Source of the DNA: Janthinobacterium sp. 1_2014MBL_MicDiv
GTDB lineage: Bacteria; Pseudomonadota; Gammaproteobacteria; Burkholderiales; Burkholderiaceae_D
Direction: 5' to 3'
Assembly (NCBI RefSeq): GCF_001865675.1
Contig: NZ_CP011319.1
Coordinates: forward strand, 6,014,001 to 6,078,000
Length of the DNA stretch: 64,000 bases
Made by a program: the position numbers and the translations under genes. Positions within the stretch are counted from its first letter, which is position 1. Every line of letters starts with the position of its first letter. The notes under the pieces are model-generated. The model was given only the letters and a program-made list of their open reading frames with translations, made no database searches and had not been told where the DNA came from. Shown here one piece after another: positions 35,606 to 43,102 of the stretch.

Positions 35606-36035
35606 CCTGAAACAGTTCAGGACAAGGCGCAGCGCCGAAGGCCCTGCAACCGCACGGCGAGGCCTGGCAACACCGCCATGAACTCCTGCAACCTGAAACA
35701 GTTCAGGGCAAGGCGCAGCGCCGAAGGCCCTGCAACCGCCCGACAAGGCGTGGCAATGCCGCCATGGACTCCTGCAACCTGAAACAGTCCAGGGCAAGGC
35801 ACAGCGCCGAAGGCCCTGCAACCGCCCGACAAGGCGTGGCAATGCCGCCATGGACTCCTGCAACCTGAAACAGTCCAGGGCAAGGCGCAGCGCCGAAGGC
35901 CCTGCAACCGCCCGACACGGCATGGCAACGCCGCCATGGACTCTGCAACCTGAAACAGTTCAGGGCAAGGCGCAGCGCCGAAGGCAGTGCAACTGCACGG
36001 CGAGGCACTGCAACGCGGCCATGGACTGTTTCAGC
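35606..36035 (-). repeat. Tandem array of 86-bp units after pabB
   Basis: Units begin with CCTGAAACAG at 35606, 35692, 35778, 35864 and 35949 (spacing 86, 86, 86, 85). The array starts at the pabB stop and ends three bases before the stop of the convergent DUF1428 gene, so it fills the whole gap. The final GGACTGTTTCAG is the reverse complement of the unit start, closing the array. Read on the minus strand, each unit aligns with the 112-bp unit at 30793-31330. Both strands carry short open frames here, but they are repeat artefacts. Confidence 0.95.
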
Positions 36036-36037
36036 CG

Positions 36038-36397
36038 CTAGGCGTCGATGCGCATTTCATAACCGCCGTAGATCATGCGCTTGCCATCGAAAGGCAGCTT
36101 GGCCGGATCCATCATCTCGGCCAGGCGCGGGTCTTTCATGACCTTGTCGTTGATTTCATCGCGCTTGGCGCGCGACTCGTAAACGATCCAGGAAAACACC
36201 ACCACTTCGCCATCCTGCAAATCCACCGCCTGTGGAAACGAAGTCCATTTGCCCGGCTTGACATCGTCGCCCACGCATTCGCGAAATTCCAGCGCGCCAT
36301 ATTCGCGCCAGACGGCGCCACAGGCGCGCGACATGGCCAGGTAAGCATCGAGCTTGGCTTGCGGTACGGGAACGACAAATCCATCGACATACGCCAT
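36038..36397 (-). CDS. DUF1428 family protein (dimeric alpha-beta barrel)
   Basis: 119 residues, cytoplasmic, AAGGAG upstream of ATG 36397. YVDGFVVPVPQAKLDAY at the N-terminus and DPRLAEMMDPAKLPFDGKRM near the C-terminus are family features. These proteins are ferredoxin-like folds related to antibiotic-monooxygenase domains; no activity is known. Confidence 0.88.
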   Translation of the reverse strand: MAYVDGFVVPVPQAKLDAYLAMSRACGAVWREYGALEFRECVGDDVKPGKWTSFPQAVDLQDGEVVVFSWIVYESRAKRDEINDKVMKDPRLAEMMDPAKLPFDGKRMIYGGYEMRIDA

Positions 36398-36481
36398 GAT
36401 GATCTCCTTGATGGTTGTTTTGACAAACGCGAACAACCAGCTTAGGACAATGATGGCAAGACGACAAGCGCAACATTAAAA

Positions 36482-36506
36482 AAAAGCAGGCGCCTGGCCT
36501 GCTTTT
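36482..36506 (-). terminator. Terminator of the glutathione peroxidase gene
   Basis: GCAGGC (36486-36491) pairs with GCCTGC (36497-36502) around a 5-base loop; an A-run at 36478-36485 reads as eight T on the minus strand after the stem. Confidence 0.8.
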
Positions 36507-36517
36507 GTATCGGCGGC

Positions 36518-37117
36518 TTACAGCGCCAGCGCTTTTTCGACGGCGCCCACGAGCTTTTTATCGTCCGGCGCCACCTTGCTGGGGAAGCTTTCCACCACTT
36601 TGCCATGGCGGTCGATCAGGTACTTATGGAAATTCCAGGCCGGCGTCTTGCCCGTCTGCTTGATCAGGTCCACGTACAGCGGGTTCGGCGTCGGGCCGGA
36701 CACCACCGATTTGGCGAACATGGGGAACTTCACGCCATAGGTGTTGTAGCAAAAATCGGCGATTTCCTTGCTGTTGCCCGGTTCCTGCTTGCCGAAATCG
36801 TTCGACGGGAAACCCAGCACGACCAGGCCCTTGCTGCCGTACTTCGCATACAGCGCCTCGAGTCCTTCGTATTGATTGGTAAAACCACAATAACTTGCCG
36901 TATTTACCACCAACACGACCTTGCCCGCATACTGGCACAGGTTTTGCGGCGCTTCATCCTGCAGGCGGTTGAACGTCTGCTTGAGGATGGCAGGGCAGGC
37001 CGCTGGCGCAGCGGCGCTCGCAGCGGTAGCCGCATCGGCAGCATGGGCCGGCATGGCCAGACTGGCACTGGCAGCGAGGGTGGTCAGCGCGAACAGCTGG
37101 GCAAGGGTCTTGGACAT
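36518..37117 (-). CDS. Glutathione peroxidase family protein, exported
   Basis: 199 residues with a signal peptide (MSKTLAQLF start, cleavage near AHAAD), then the thioredoxin-fold peroxidase domain. The peroxidatic Cys is in NTASYCGFT, with Gln in GFPSNDFGKQEPG and Trp in WNFHKYL completing the active site; it uses Cys, not selenocysteine. Reduction of hydroperoxides in the periplasm is inferred. A longer frame upstream exists; ATG 37117 gives the proper signal peptide. Confidence 0.9.
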   Translation of the reverse strand: MSKTLAQLFALTTLAASASLAMPAHAADAATAASAAAPAACPAILKQTFNRLQDEAPQNLCQYAGKVVLVVNTASYCGFTNQYEGLEALYAKYGSKGLVVLGFPSNDFGKQEPGNSKEIADFCYNTYGVKFPMFAKSVVSGPTPNPLYVDLIKQTGKTPAWNFHKYLIDRHGKVVESFPSKVAPDDKKLVGAVEKALAL

Positions 37118-37301
37118 GAAGGGCACCATGGTGGTAAGAAAAAGAACCATTCTATGCCAAACGCCGCGCGCACGTATGAGACGAACAACAACAGCGATTC
37201 CTTGAGCGACATCAAGGCCAGCGCAGTACTTGCCCACGGCACAGCATTTTTACCTATGCTCGGCCTTTCCCATCCCTGTTTCATTGCCCTGTGGAGTAGC
37301 C

Positions 37302-38432
37302 ATGCCCTTCCCGCAACTAGCGACACCAACCGGCGCCCTGCTGGCCGCCTGCCTGTTCACCTTCGCACCCGGCGGCGCGCATGCCGTCACCGCCACCAAG
37401 GCCAAGGCGCAGGCCGCCGCGACGGGCGACGCGCCCGCCCTGCCCGCCTACCAGGCCGACCTGAGCCAGACGACCGTTTCCGGCCTGTCCTCGGGCGCCT
37501 TCATGGCGGCGCAATTTGCCGTCGCCTATTCATCCACCGTGACCGGCGCCGGCATCATCGCGGGCGGCCCGTATTTCTGCTCGGGCCAGCCGGGCAGCTT
37601 CCCCTACATCCCCTACCTGACGAACGCCCTGGGCACCTGCATGAATCCGGATTCCGCGCACGTCGCGCCGCCCGTGGCCAGCGAATTGCTGCGCGCGGCG
37701 AACGATTTCGCGCGCGCCCGCCTGATCGACGATACGGCCAACCTGAAACGCCAGCGCGTGTATCTGTTCAGCGGAACGAAAGACCAGACCGTGACGCGGC
37801 CGGTGGTGGAGCAGGTGGGGAAATTCTATGAACTGGCGGGCACGCCGACGGCGCAAATCCGCTTCGTCGACACGGTCAATGCGGGCCATGCCATCATCAC
37901 CGACAACAACCAGGACAAGGCCTGCGATGTGACGGCGTCGCCGTTCATCAACGACTGCGACTTCGTGCAGGCGCGCGACATCCTGCAGCACCTGTACCCG
38001 GACCTGCTGCCCTCGTCGACCACCCTGACGGGCAAGCTGATTTCCTTCAACCAGCGCAGCTTCATCCGGAACTCGTACTCGAGCATGAACAACACGGCCT
38101 ATGCCTACATTCCGAAAGCGTGCGACAGCGAAAGCTGCCGCGTGCACGTGGTCTTCCACGGCTGCCTGCAAACGACGCAGGCGATCGGCAACCGGTTCTA
38201 CACCAGCACCGGCTACAACCAGGTGGCCGACGCCAACAAGATCATCGTGCTGTATCCGCAGGCCGAACCGAGCCCCGTCTTCCCCTACAACCCGAAAGGC
38301 TGCTGGGATTTCTGGGGCTATACCAGCCTCAACCCCCTCGATCCGAATTTCTACACCCGCAGCGGCACGCAGATGGATGCGGTCAAGCGCATGCTGGACC
38401 GTCTGGGAGCGGCGCGCAACAGCCGTCAATAA
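37302..38432 (+). CDS. Exported poly(3-hydroxybutyrate) depolymerase
   Basis: 376 residues, signal peptide with cleavage near GGAHA (residue 28), GGAG before ATG 37302. The lipase box is SGLSSGAFMA, the acid probably SGTKDQTV Asp, the histidine in VNAGHAI. Six or more cysteines (CSGQ, CMNP, CDVT, CDSESC, CW) would form disulfides, fitting a periplasmic or secreted enzyme. No separate starch/PHB-binding domain follows, so it may act on periplasmic or amorphous polymer. It is a different subfamily from the esterase at 23596. Confidence 0.87.
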   Translation: MPFPQLATPTGALLAACLFTFAPGGAHAVTATKAKAQAAATGDAPALPAYQADLSQTTVSGLSSGAFMAAQFAVAYSSTVTGAGIIAGGPYFCSGQPGSFPYIPYLTNALGTCMNPDSAHVAPPVASELLRAANDFARARLIDDTANLKRQRVYLFSGTKDQTVTRPVVEQVGKFYELAGTPTAQIRFVDTVNAGHAIITDNNQDKACDVTASPFINDCDFVQARDILQHLYPDLLPSSTTLTGKLISFNQRSFIRNSYSSMNNTAYAYIPKACDSESCRVHVVFHGCLQTTQAIGNRFYTSTGYNQVADANKIIVLYPQAEPSPVFPYNPKGCWDFWGYTSLNPLDPNFYTRSGTQMDAVKRMLDRLGAARNSRQ

Positions 38433-38519
38433 CGACCGTCGCGGATGCTGGCGCAAAGCGTGGCGCGCGGTGCCGGGGCTGTATCGCCATCCGGAAAGCG
38501 CGCCGCGCAGCAGCGTCAA

Positions 38520-39980
38520 TCAAGCATCGATACCGCCCATGCAGATGTACTTGATGACCAGGTAGTCTTCGATACCGTAGGTCGACCCTTCGCGGCCCAG
38601 GCCCGATTGCTTGACGCCGCCGAAGGGCGCGATCTCGTTCGAGATCAGGCCCGTGTTGACGCCGACCATGCCTGTCTCCAGGCCTTCGGCCACGCGCCAG
38701 ATGCGGCCGATGTCGCGCGAATAGAAGTAGGCGGCCAGGCCAAATTCCGTGTTGTTGGCCAGGGCCACGACTTCATCGTCCGTCTTGAAGCGGAACAGCG
38801 GCGCCAGCGGGCCGAAGGTTTCCTCGGTGGCCACGCGCATGTCGTTCGTCACGTCGGCGATGATGGTCGGCTCGAAGAAGCCATTGCCCAGCGCGTGACG
38901 CTTGCCGCCGGCCAGCAGGCGACCGCCCTTGGCCAGCGCGTCGGCCACGTGCTCTTCCACCTTGGCGACGGCCTTGCCATCGATCAGCGGACCTTGCGTG
39001 ACGCCCGCCTCGATGCCGTTGCCGACCTTCAGCTTGGCCACGGCCGCCACCAGTTTTTCGGCGAACGCTTCATACACGCCGTCCTGCACGTACAGGCGGT
39101 TGGCGCAGACGCAGGTCTGGCCCGCGTTGCGGTATTTCGAGGCGATGGCGCCTTCCACGGCCGCATCGAGGTCGGCATCGTCGAAGACGATGAACGGCGC
39201 ATTGCCGCCCAGTTCCAGCGACAGTTTCTTGATCGTCGGCGCGCATTGCTCGGCCAGCAGGCGGCCCACCTGGGTCGACCCCGTAAACGTCAGCTTGCGC
39301 ACGATCGGATTCGACGTCATCTCGCCGCCGATGTCTTTCGGCGCGCCGGTGACGATGCTGAACACGCCCGCAGGCACGCCCGCGCGCTCGGCCAGCACGG
39401 CCAGCGCCAGCGCGGAAAACGGCGTCGCTTCGGCAGGTTTCAAGACCATCGGGCAGCCGGCGGCCAGGGCCGGGCCGACTTTGCGCGTAATCATGGCGGC
39501 GGGGAAATTCCACGGCGTGATGGCGGCGCACACGCCGATCGGTTCCTTGGTCACCACCAGGCGGCGGTCCGGCCATGGCGACTGCAGGGTATCACCGGAG
39601 ACGCGCTTGCCCTCTTCGGCAAACCATTCGATGAACGAGGCGCCGAACTGCACCTCGCCCTTCGCCTCGGGCAGCGGCTTGCCCTGCTCGGTGGTCATGA
39701 TGAGGGCCAGGTCGTCGGCGTTTTCCAGGATCAGGTCATGCCAGCGGCGCAGCACGGCCGCGCGCTCCTTGGCCGTCTTCTTGCGCCAGGCTGGCCAGGC
39801 GGCGTTGGCCGCTTCGATGGCGCGGCGCGTCTCGGCTGCGCCCATCAGGGGCACTGTGCCGATATGCTCGCCGGTGGCGGGATTGCTCACATTAATCGTC
39901 TGGCCAGCGTCGGCGTCAACCCAGGCTCCGTTCAAGTAAGCCTGGTGACGCAACAAGGTTGGATCTTTCAACTGCAGCAT
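38520..39980 (-). CDS. gabD: NADP-dependent succinate-semialdehyde dehydrogenase
   Basis: 486 residues of the aldehyde dehydrogenase superfamily. ELGGNAPF supplies the general-base Glu, GQTCVCANR the catalytic Cys, and FTGSTQVGR the cofactor loop. The sequence matches GabD throughout (TPWNFPAAMITRK, PFGGVKQSG). It oxidises succinate semialdehyde to succinate. GGAG precedes the ATG. No gabT is next to it, and it is separated from the sugar cluster by two genes. Confidence 0.92.
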   Translation of the reverse strand: MLQLKDPTLLRHQAYLNGAWVDADAGQTINVSNPATGEHIGTVPLMGAAETRRAIEAANAAWPAWRKKTAKERAAVLRRWHDLILENADDLALIMTTEQGKPLPEAKGEVQFGASFIEWFAEEGKRVSGDTLQSPWPDRRLVVTKEPIGVCAAITPWNFPAAMITRKVGPALAAGCPMVLKPAEATPFSALALAVLAERAGVPAGVFSIVTGAPKDIGGEMTSNPIVRKLTFTGSTQVGRLLAEQCAPTIKKLSLELGGNAPFIVFDDADLDAAVEGAIASKYRNAGQTCVCANRLYVQDGVYEAFAEKLVAAVAKLKVGNGIEAGVTQGPLIDGKAVAKVEEHVADALAKGGRLLAGGKRHALGNGFFEPTIIADVTNDMRVATEETFGPLAPLFRFKTDDEVVALANNTEFGLAAYFYSRDIGRIWRVAEGLETGMVGVNTGLISNEIAPFGGVKQSGLGREGSTYGIEDYLVIKYICMGGIDA

Positions 39981-40060
39981 ATGGATCTCCGGTCTGGTTT
40001 GAATTATCGACGGGGGATACTATGCCACAGCGCGGCCGATTTCGCAGGCGCGGCGCGGAT

Positions 40061-40903
40061 TTACTCGACCTTGAAAGACGACAGCTTCGGGTCGGGCGGC
40101 GGATAGGCCAGCTTCATGCCCTGCAGGGTTTCCAGCAGCAACGAGGCCACCACCAGGTTGCGCTGGGTCTTGGAATTCGACGGCACCACATACCAGGGCG
40201 CATGGTCGGCATCGGTCTCGCGGATCGCCGTTTCATAGGCGCGCTGGTACGCATCCCACTTCTTGCGCTGGGCGATATCGTTGGGATCGAACTTCCACTG
40301 GCGGTCCGGATCGTCGAGCCTTTCCTGCAGCCGCCCGCGCTGCTCGTCCTTCGAGATATGCAGGAAGATCTTCAGGATGACGGTGCCCGTTTCGCTCAGC
40401 ATGCGCTCGAAATCGCGGATCTGCGCATAGCGGCGCTGGCATTCGGCCTTGTCGATCATGTCCTGCACGCGCGTGATCAGCACATCCTCGTAGTGGCTGC
40501 GGTTGAAGATGGCAATCTCACCCTTCACCGGCACGTGCTGGTGCACGCGCCACAGGTAATCGTGCGCCAGTTCGATATCGGTCGGCCCCTTAAACGCCAC
40601 GGCGCGGATGCCCATCGGGTTGATATTGCTGAAGATGGCCTTCACCGTGCCATCCTTGCCCGAGGTATCCATGCCCTGCAGGACCAGCAGCACTTTTTTC
40701 TTGTGCTGCGCGTACAGCATGCTCTGGCACTCGGCGATCTGCGCCGTCAGCGCCACGGTTTCCTCGCGATCGATGGCCTTGCACTGGGCTGGCGTCAGTT
40801 TTTTATTCGCCGCCTTGGTGGCGGCGCCCAGCAAGCGCTTGCCCGCAACATCCTCGTGCAGATCGAAGTCCTTGCCGGCACGGAACTGCGTGCGCGCCTT
40901 CAT
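40061..40903 (-). CDS. Polyphosphate kinase 2 family (PPK2) nucleotide phosphotransferase
   Basis: 280 residues. Walker A GMDTSGKDG and lid/Walker B IFNRSHYEDVL are intact in a single P-loop domain. The N-terminal helical extension fits the polyphosphate:nucleotide phosphotransferase branch that phosphorylates AMP or ADP from polyP. Its ATG overlaps the TGA of the CoA-binding protein gene by four bases, so the two are coupled. Confidence 0.9.
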   Translation of the reverse strand: MKARTQFRAGKDFDLHEDVAGKRLLGAATKAANKKLTPAQCKAIDREETVALTAQIAECQSMLYAQHKKKVLLVLQGMDTSGKDGTVKAIFSNINPMGIRAVAFKGPTDIELAHDYLWRVHQHVPVKGEIAIFNRSHYEDVLITRVQDMIDKAECQRRYAQIRDFERMLSETGTVILKIFLHISKDEQRGRLQERLDDPDRQWKFDPNDIAQRKKWDAYQRAYETAIRETDADHAPWYVVPSNSKTQRNLVVASLLLETLQGMKLAYPPPDPKLSSFKVE

Positions 40904-41322
40904 GCCGCCACCGCCAGCTTGCGGTGCTCAATTTTTGTGCAGCGGTCCATCACCACGTCCAGCCCCGCCGCGCGCGCCAGTTGGGCCGCCTGTTCGTTGA
41001 CCACCTCCAGCTGCAGCCACAAACAGCCGGCCTTGACGGCGATGGCTTCCTCGGCGATGGGCAGAATATCTGCCGACTTGCGGAAGCAGTCGACGATATC
41101 GATGCGCGCCGGCGCCACGGCCGCTGCGGCCTCGGTCAGGGTAGCGTAGGCACGCTGGCCCAGCACCTGCTGGCCGGCGAGGGCCGGATTGACGGGCAGT
41201 ACGCGGTAGCCGTGCCGCAGCAGATAATCGGCCACCTCGTGGCTGGCGCGTTCCGGCTTGTCGGACATGCCGACGATGGCGATGATGCGGCTGTCTTGCA
41301 GGATGCGGGCGATGTTGGACAT
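40900..41322 (-). CDS. CoA-binding domain protein (YccU-like)
   Basis: 140 residues, Rossmann-like CoA_binding fold. IAIVGMSDKPERASHEVADYL at the N-terminus and VKAGCLWLQLEVVNEQAA, ending with a conserved CTKIEH, are YccU features. The cysteine in MDRCTK is conserved in the family. Ligand role unproven. Confidence 0.9.
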   Translation of the reverse strand: MSNIARILQDSRIIAIVGMSDKPERASHEVADYLLRHGYRVLPVNPALAGQQVLGQRAYATLTEAAAAVAPARIDIVDCFRKSADILPIAEEAIAVKAGCLWLQLEVVNEQAAQLARAAGLDVVMDRCTKIEHRKLAVAA

Positions 41323-41387
41323 ATTTTTCTATGGTCAGGCGTGCGACATTGCCCGCCTAGCGTAGCAGATTCCCGGTCCGGCGGGAG

Positions 41388-42041
41388 CTAGCCTGAAGAC
41401 CTAGGCGTACGCACGGCCGCCATCTTCGCCACGAAGGCTTGCGCGCGCGCCGTCACGGCCGCATAGTCGCCCGTGGCGCCCGGGCCACTCAGGCTGCTGC
41501 CGATGCCCACCGCCACGGCGCCGCTGGCAAACCAGTCGCCCAGGTTCTCCACGGTGACGCCGCCCGTCGGCATCAACGGCGCTTGCGGCAGCGGTGCGCG
41601 CAGGGCCCTGATGTAGGCGGGGCCGAACATCTCGGCGGGGAAGACCTTGACGATGTCGGCGCCCGCCTGCAGGGCCGTGACGATTTCCGTCGGCGTCATC
41701 GCGCCCGGCATGGCCAGCACCTGGTAGCGCTGGCACAGGCGTATGGTGTCCACGTTCACGCCGGGCGAGATGATGAACTGGGCGCCGGCCAGGATGGCCG
41801 CGCGCGCCGTCTCGGCGTCGAGCACGGTGCCCGCGCCCAGCAGCACCTCGTCTCCATGGCGTTCGCGCAGGGTGCGCAGCACGCCCAGGGTATCGGGCGT
41901 GGTAAACGCCACTTCCAATGCCGTGATGCCGCCGGCGATGCATGCCTCGGCAATCTGCAGCGCCGCATCGGGCGCACCGGCGCGCACGATGCCCACCATG
42001 CCCCGCTCGATGATGGCCTGGAAAACCGTATGCTTGTCCAT
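41388..42041 (-). CDS. KDPG/KDPGal aldolase (2-dehydro-3-deoxy-6-phosphogalactonate aldolase likely)
   Basis: 217 residues, TIM barrel of the Eda/DgoA family. Motifs: GITALEVAFTTP, catalytic-Glu region, GAGTVLD, and Schiff-base Lys in VKVFPAEMFGP. It cleaves the 6-phosphorylated 2-keto-3-deoxy acid to pyruvate and glyceraldehyde-3-phosphate. It is the last gene of the minus-strand sugar cluster together with dgoK, so the galactonate substrate is preferred over gluconate by context. AGGAGAG precedes the start. Confidence 0.9.
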   Translation of the reverse strand: MDKHTVFQAIIERGMVGIVRAGAPDAALQIAEACIAGGITALEVAFTTPDTLGVLRTLRERHGDEVLLGAGTVLDAETARAAILAGAQFIISPGVNVDTIRLCQRYQVLAMPGAMTPTEIVTALQAGADIVKVFPAEMFGPAYIRALRAPLPQAPLMPTGGVTVENLGDWFASGAVAVGIGSSLSGPGATGDYAAVTARAQAFVAKMAAVRTPRSSG

Positions 42042-42053
42042 GTCTCTCTCCTG

Positions 42054-42947
42054 TCAGGCCGGCAGCGCTGCAAAGCGCACTTCCGGCAGGCCGCGCACGC
42101 CAGGCTGGCGCGCATGGAACAAGCCGCCGGCCAGCGGTTCGCGCTGCAGCTGCTCCGGCGTCAGCGTTTCCTGCGCCGTCGTCACAAACAGCTCGTCATA
42201 GTCGGGACCGCCCAGGCTCACGCAACTGGGCTGCGACACGGGCAGGCTGACCTTGCGCTCGACGCTGCCGTCCGGCGCGAAGCGCAAGACCCTGCCCGCG
42301 CCCCACTGCGCGCTCCACAGGTGGTCGTGGGCATCGATGGTGGCGCCATCGGCCGCGCCGGGCCCCGGATCGAGCACGGCAAACACGCGCACCTGGCTGG
42401 CGTCGCCACCGAGGTAGTCATCCCAGCGATAGATCGCCTTCTTCATCGAATCGCAAAAATACATGGCCGTGCCATCGACGCTGAAGCAGATGCTGTTCGA
42501 AATGGCGATGCGCGGCAGCGGCAGCCGTTCCAGGGTCAGGTCCAGGTTGAGGCGGTAGAAGCTGGCGATGGCGTCGCGGCACGGGCGTTCATCCAGCGTG
42601 CCGAAGACAAAGCGTCCCTGGCGGTCGCAGCGGCCATCGTTCAGGCGCGTCATGGGCAAGTCCCCCTCCACCGTGTGCAAGGGCGTGACGGCCCCGCTAC
42701 GCGCGTCAAACCACGCCAGACGCGAAGCCAGTCCCAGCAGCAGCACGTCGGCGCTGTCCGTCAGCGCGAAGCAGGCCAGGCGCTCGGGCATGTCCCAGCT
42801 CTGGCGCTCGCCCGTCGCCAGGTGCAGCGCATGCAGCCGGCAGCCTTCGATATTCGTCCAGAAAACGCGGCCGCTGCGCTCGCACCAGCGCACGCCCTCG
42901 CCGAGATAATCCTGTGCATCGACCAGCAATTGAGCCTGTGTCCCCAT
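42054..42947 (-). CDS. SMP-30/gluconolactonase family sugar lactonase
   Basis: 297 residues, six-bladed beta-propeller. YLGEGVRW (metal-ligating Glu), NDGRCDRQGRFVFGT (Asn/Asp) and the SNSICFSVDG with CDS strand give the Ca/Zn site. It opens sugar-1,5- or 1,4-lactones to the acid, feeding the dehydratase genes upstream; galactono-, arabino- or xylonolactone are all plausible. Start ATG 42947 is six bases after AGGA; 42950 is possible. Confidence 0.88.
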   Translation of the reverse strand: MGTQAQLLVDAQDYLGEGVRWCERSGRVFWTNIEGCRLHALHLATGERQSWDMPERLACFALTDSADVLLLGLASRLAWFDARSGAVTPLHTVEGDLPMTRLNDGRCDRQGRFVFGTLDERPCRDAIASFYRLNLDLTLERLPLPRIAISNSICFSVDGTAMYFCDSMKKAIYRWDDYLGGDASQVRVFAVLDPGPGAADGATIDAHDHLWSAQWGAGRVLRFAPDGSVERKVSLPVSQPSCVSLGGPDYDELFVTTAQETLTPEQLQREPLAGGLFHARQPGVRGLPEVRFAALPA

Positions 42948-43002
42948 CATTTTTCCTTTAACTATGTATAACGCATGATGAAACCGTCGCGGGCGGAAGT
43001 CC

Positions 43003-43086
43003 GTTGTGGCCGAGACGCGCAACGGTGCTTAGCACGGGGCCGCCGAGGCAGCGAGCATCGAGGCCGCAAATGACGACGCGCAGCAG
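43003..43086. repeat. Dispersed intergenic repeat, copy C
   Basis: 84 bp aligning over its full length with the copy at 60041 (GTTGTGGCC, AGACnCGCA, CGGTGCTT-AGCA, GGGGCCGCCGA, GAGCATCG, GGCCGCAAAT, GCGCAGCAG all shared). It lies inside an operon, between the dehydratase stop and the lactonase start. Confidence 0.85.
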
Positions 43087-43102
43087 GTCTGATCGTGCGC
43101 TA

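Noticed and set aside
35617..36008. Open frames across the 86-bp array suggesting a repeat protein
   Set aside because: 86 is not a multiple of three, so the frame rotates between units; no ribosome site fits and the frames exist on both strands.
30768..36035. The tandem arrays as CRISPR arrays
   Set aside because: The repeat period is 112 or 86 bp with similarity across the whole unit; there are no short repeats alternating with unique spacers and no cas genes.
38520..39980. GabD as the missing semialdehyde dehydrogenase of the xylose route
   Set aside because: The sequence is GabD-type throughout and the gene is outside the sugar operon; kept only as a possibility in the findings.
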